DNA from: Candidatus Agrococcus pullicola
Lineage (GTDB): Bacteria; Actinomycetota; Actinomycetes; Actinomycetales; Microbacteriaceae
Direction: 5' to 3'
Assembly: GCA_019115685.1 (NCBI GenBank)
Contig: DXDC01000085.1
Span: 1 to 15,407, forward strand
DNA length: 15,407 nt
Position numbers and translations under genes: made by a program. Position 1 is the stretch's first letter. Each line of letters opens with the position of its first letter. Of the stretch, positions 12,703-15,407 are shown piece after piece. The notes under the pieces were generated by a model, which was not told the origin of the DNA, ran no database searches, and was given only the letters and a program-made list of their open reading frames with translations.

Positions 12703-14484
12703 GTGAACACTTCCGAGCAGGCCCCAGACGCACCCGCACCAGAAGCCCCGGAGTCCGTCGCCGACGTGCCTGCCGAGCCGACCTTCGACGACCTCGGCCT
12801 CGAGCACGCCGTCCTGCGCGCGCTGCGGGATGTCGGCTACGAGACCCCGTCCGCGATCCAGGCCGCCACGATCCCTGCCCTGCTCACGGGCCGAGACGTC
12901 GTCGGTCTCGCACAGACCGGCACTGGCAAGACGGCGGCGTTCGCGCTGCCCATTCTCTCCAGGCTCGACCTCGAGCAAAAGACGCCGCAGGCCCTCGTGC
13001 TCGCGCCGACGCGTGAACTCGCACTCCAGGTCTGCGAAGCCTTCGAAAAGTACTCTGCGCACCTGCCAGACGTACGTGTTCTGCCTGTCTATGGCGGGCA
13101 GGGCTACGGAGTCCAGCTGTCGGCCCTGCGACGCGGCGTGCACATCGTCGTCGGCACTCCCGGCCGCATCATGGATCACCTCGAAAAGGGCACGCTCGAC
13201 CTCTCAGAACTGCGTTTCCTCGTGCTCGACGAAGCCGACGAGATGCTCAAGATGGGCTTCGCGGAGGACGTCGAGACGATTCTGGCGGAGACTCCTGACG
13301 ACAAGCAGGTCGCGCTGTTCTCAGCGACGATGCCTCCGCAGATCCGCCGCATCTCGAAGCAGTACCTCTCTGATGCCCAGGAAATCGCCGTCAAGGGAAA
13401 GACCACGACTGCCACGAACATCACGCAGCGCTACCTCGTCGTGGCGTATCCGCAGAAAGTGGATGCGCTGACCCGCATTCTCGAGGTCGAGAACTTCGCG
13501 GGCATGATCGTCTTCGTCAGGACGAAGAGCGAGACCGAGACCCTCGCCGAGAAACTGCGTGCCCGGGGCTACTCGGCAGCAGCGATCAACGGAGACGTCC
13601 CGCAGCCGCAGCGCGAACGGACAGTCGATCAGCTCAAGCAGGCAAAGCTCGACATTCTCGTCGCGACCGATGTCGCCGCCCGCGGACTCGACGTCGAGCG
13701 CATCAGCCACGTCGTGAACTTCGACATTCCGACCGATACCGAGTCGTACGTCCACCGCATCGGTCGCACCGGCCGCGCCGGCCGCACAGGTGACGCGATC
13801 AGCTTCGTCACGCCCCGCGAACGTTACCTCCTGAAGAGCATCGAAAAGGCGACCGGGCAGAAGCTCACACCGATGCAGATGCCGAGCGCTGACGAGGTCA
13901 ATACGACAAGGCTCACGCGCTTCGACGATGCGATCACCGCTGCGCTCAGCGAGTCGCAGCGCGTCGACCGATTCCGCGACATCGTTTCGCACTATGTGCG
14001 CCACCATGATGTGCCCGAAGTCGACGTCGCCGCAGCGCTCGCAATCGTCGCACAGGGCGAGACACCCCTGCTGCTCGACCCGAGTGCAGACCCTGCACCG
14101 CAAGAGTACGATCGACGACGCGGCGACGATCGCGGTCGTCGCGAAGAGCGCGGCCCCAAACGCCGAGGCAGTCAGCCCATGGAGACCTACCGGATCGCAG
14201 TCGGCAAACGTCACAGGGTAGAACCGCGCCAGATCGTCGGTGCGCTCGCAAACGAGGGCGGACTCGGCCGAGACGACTTCGGCGCGATTCAGATCCGCGG
14301 CGATTTCTCGCTCGTGGAGCTCCCCGCCGAACTCTCGAAGGACACCATTTCCAGGCTGTCGAAGACGCGCATCTCCGGCCAACTCATCGAACTGCGGCCC
14401 GACAGCGGGCGACCGGCGAAGAAGGGCCGTGACGGCCGTCGCGATAGCAACCGCCCCGCCCGAAAGCCGCGCCACCGCTCCTGA
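12703..14484 (+). CDS. deaD: DEAD-box ATP-dependent RNA helicase with DbpA-type C-terminal RNA-binding domain
   Basis: A 593-residue helicase of the DeaD/CsdA group, which unwinds RNA in ribosome assembly, mRNA turnover and cold adaptation. RecA domain 1: Q motif YETPSAIQ (46-53), motif I AQTGTGKT (70-77), Ia PTRELALQ (102-109), Ib TPGR (152-155), II DEAD (176-179), III SAT (207-209). RecA domain 2: IVFVRTK (269-275), V ATDVAARGLD (321-330), VI HRIGRTGRAGR (351-361). A basic linker (471-490) leads to a DbpA-type RRM-like domain (495-566) and an Arg/Lys-rich tail (568-592). The GTG at 12703 puts the Q motif at the usual distance. In-frame sequence upstream (from 12493) is not protein-like. Confidence 0.95.
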   Translation: MNTSEQAPDAPAPEAPESVADVPAEPTFDDLGLEHAVLRALRDVGYETPSAIQAATIPALLTGRDVVGLAQTGTGKTAAFALPILSRLDLEQKTPQALVLAPTRELALQVCEAFEKYSAHLPDVRVLPVYGGQGYGVQLSALRRGVHIVVGTPGRIMDHLEKGTLDLSELRFLVLDEADEMLKMGFAEDVETILAETPDDKQVALFSATMPPQIRRISKQYLSDAQEIAVKGKTTTATNITQRYLVVAYPQKVDALTRILEVENFAGMIVFVRTKSETETLAEKLRARGYSAAAINGDVPQPQRERTVDQLKQAKLDILVATDVAARGLDVERISHVVNFDIPTDTESYVHRIGRTGRAGRTGDAISFVTPRERYLLKSIEKATGQKLTPMQMPSADEVNTTRLTRFDDAITAALSESQRVDRFRDIVSHYVRHHDVPEVDVAAALAIVAQGETPLLLDPSADPAPQEYDRRRGDDRGRREERGPKRRGSQPMETYRIAVGKRHRVEPRQIVGALANEGGLGRDDFGAIQIRGDFSLVELPAELSKDTISRLSKTRISGQLIELRPDSGRPAKKGRDGRRDSNRPARKPRHRS

Positions 14485-14765
14485 GGCATACTGCGAAACT
14501 GTTCATTCTCGGAAGGCCCCGGCGTGTTGTACAACGCCAACTCGGCCGGACGGAATGCGATTTCGCGACCGTCCTGGATGAGGATGCTCGAGTCTGAGCG
14601 GAAGGCGCGCTCTCCAGACAAGGCTGCCGCAGCGAGCGACGTTGCAAGGGACGCGTCCCCGGTCTTCGAGCGCGCTGCCGATCACAGCACCGTGTAGCCG
14701 GCAGCGCGGAAAAGTTCGCAGCGTTCGGGGCGGGTCAGTGCCCCGAAAACCGACCGCCAATTCAC
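14485..14765 (-). pseudogene. Possible remnant of a hypothetical gene with an in-frame stop
   Basis: On the minus strand, from GTG at 14763-14765, the frame reads NWRSVFGALTRPERCELFRA and AGYTVL, meets TGA (14682-14684), then continues SAARSKTGDASLATSLAAAA, LSGERAFRSDSSILIQDGRE and IAFRPAELALYNTPG. Composition is protein-like on both sides of the stop and third positions are GC-rich. The frame then runs into the antisense of the helicase, so the original 3' end seems lost. I do not recognise the protein. It otherwise fills most of the 351-bp gap between the helicase and lpdA. A chance open frame is the alternative. Confidence 0.4.
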
Positions 14766-14779
14766 GCTACCGTTACCGA

Positions 14780-14785
14780 TATTGT
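14780..14785 (+). promoter_or_regulatory. Candidate -10 box for lpdA
   Basis: TATTGT matches 4 of 6 bases of the consensus and lies about 50 nt before the lpdA Shine-Dalgarno. No convincing -35 is present 16-18 nt upstream. Offered only as the best option in this gap. Confidence 0.25.
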
Positions 14786-14835
14786 CCGCCGGGCCGCGCA
14801 GTCGGATTGAGCGCGGCAAACCTTAAGGAGAATCT

Positions 14836-15407
14836 GTGCCCAACCGCTTTGACGTCGTCGTACTGGGAGCCGGACCCGGTGGATACATGGCCGCGATTCG
14901 CGCCGCCCAACTTGGTAAGTCCGTGGCGATCATCGAGAGCAAGTACTGGGGTGGCGTGTGTCTGAACGTCGGCTGCATTCCGTCGAAGGCCCTGCTGCGC
15001 AACGCGGAACTGGCGAATACCGTCAACCACGACGCCGATCTGTTCGGCATCAGCGGCGAAGTCTCCTTCGACTTCGCCAAGGCGTTCAGCCGCAGTCGTG
15101 AGGTGGCCCAAGGGCGCGTCAACGGCATCCACTTTCTTATGAAGAAGAACAAGATCACGGAGTTCGACGGCTACGGCACCTTCACCGGCCCGAACTCGCT
15201 GTCGGTGGCGCTGAATGACGGCGGCACTGAAGAGATCGAGTTCGAGAACGCGATCCTCGCCACCGGCTCGCGGGTGCGGATGCCGCCGGGTGTGAAGACA
15301 TCCGAGAATGTGGTCACCTTCGAAGAGCAGATCATGGACGAGCATCTACCCGACTCGATCGCCATCGTCGGTGCGGGGGCGATCGGCATGGAGTTCGCCT
15401 ACGTGCT
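14836..15407 (+). CDS. lpdA: Dihydrolipoamide dehydrogenase (E3), N-terminal part (cut by window edge)
   Basis: The first 190 residues of a flavoprotein disulfide reductase, the E3 component that reoxidises lipoamide in pyruvate and 2-oxoglutarate dehydrogenase complexes. Seen: FAD-binding GAGPGG (11-16), the redox pair in [13 protein letters not shown] (C42 and C47), ATGS (142-145) that closes the FAD site, and the start of the NAD domain GAGAIG (179-184). The CLNVGC spacing and following PSKALL are diagnostic of lipoamide dehydrogenase among its relatives. The GTG start follows AAGGAG (14825-14830) at 5 nt. About 60% of the protein lies beyond the right edge. Confidence 0.95.
   Translation, partial: MPNRFDVVVLGAGPGGYMAAIRAAQLGKSVAIIESKYWGGVCLNVGCIPSKALLRNAELANTVNHDADLFGISGEVSFDFAKAFSRSREVAQGRVNGIHFLMKKNKITEFDGYGTFTGPNSLSVALNDGGTEEIEFENAILATGSRVRMPPGVKTSENVVTFEEQIMDEHLPDSIAIVGAGAIGMEFAYV

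Noticed and set aside
14526..14535. Palindrome GTTGTACAAC as a helicase terminator
   Set aside because: No stable extended stem or T-run; it lies inside the probable gene remnant.
14503..14760. An 85-codon minus-strand frame before lpdA
   Set aside because: It has Arg/Pro-rich shadow composition; the adjacent frame with the internal stop looks more protein-like.

Overview
The window is high-GC chromosomal DNA of an actinobacterium. Support comes from the mycothiol-dependent formaldehyde dehydrogenase gene, TsnR and TipA homologues like those of Streptomyces, a VapBC pair of actinobacterial type, and several genes that appear to lack a leader (a -10 box 6-7 nt before the start codon and no Shine-Dalgarno). 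A member of the Micrococcales is my guess; nothing here fixes the genus. I see no rRNA, tRNA, CRISPR array, transposase or integrase.

Layout, left to right. A truncated TetR regulator (minus) enters from the left edge behind a strong self-overlapping promoter/operator. Next come an intact vapBC toxin-antitoxin pair (plus) and an eight-helix membrane protein built from two four-helix halves (plus). Facing it is a minus-strand operon of formaldehyde detoxification: an S-(hydroxymethyl)mycothiol dehydrogenase (MscR type) overlapped by a metallo-beta-lactamase-fold hydrolase. Upstream of that lies a dead toxin-antitoxin pair, an antitoxin with two nonsense codons and a PIN toxin with a frameshift, and then a two-helix mini-protein.

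The centre holds the most notable block. A TipA-like MerR regulator with a thiopeptide-binding-type C-terminal domain is followed on the same strand by a TsnR/Tsr-type 23S rRNA 2'-O-methyltransferase. Together they look like a stand-alone, inducible thiopeptide sensing and ribosome protection module. Upstream of it is a membrane protein gene coupled by a 4-bp overlap to a small winged-helix regulator. That pair is divergent from a second membrane protein gene, across an intergenic region carrying six copies of a CTTTC/GAAAG element.

The right part contains a copper amine oxidase with an unusual ten-cysteine C-terminal tail and an aldehyde dehydrogenase (minus, one operon). These should turn primary amines into aldehydes and then acids. 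A divergent DEAD-box RNA helicase with a DbpA-type C-terminal domain follows, then a probable gene remnant, and finally the start of dihydrolipoamide dehydrogenase, cut by the right edge. Aldehyde handling is a shared theme of the two catabolic operons. The rest looks like an ordinary chromosomal neighbourhood with accessory islands (toxin-antitoxin pairs, the tipA-tsnR block).
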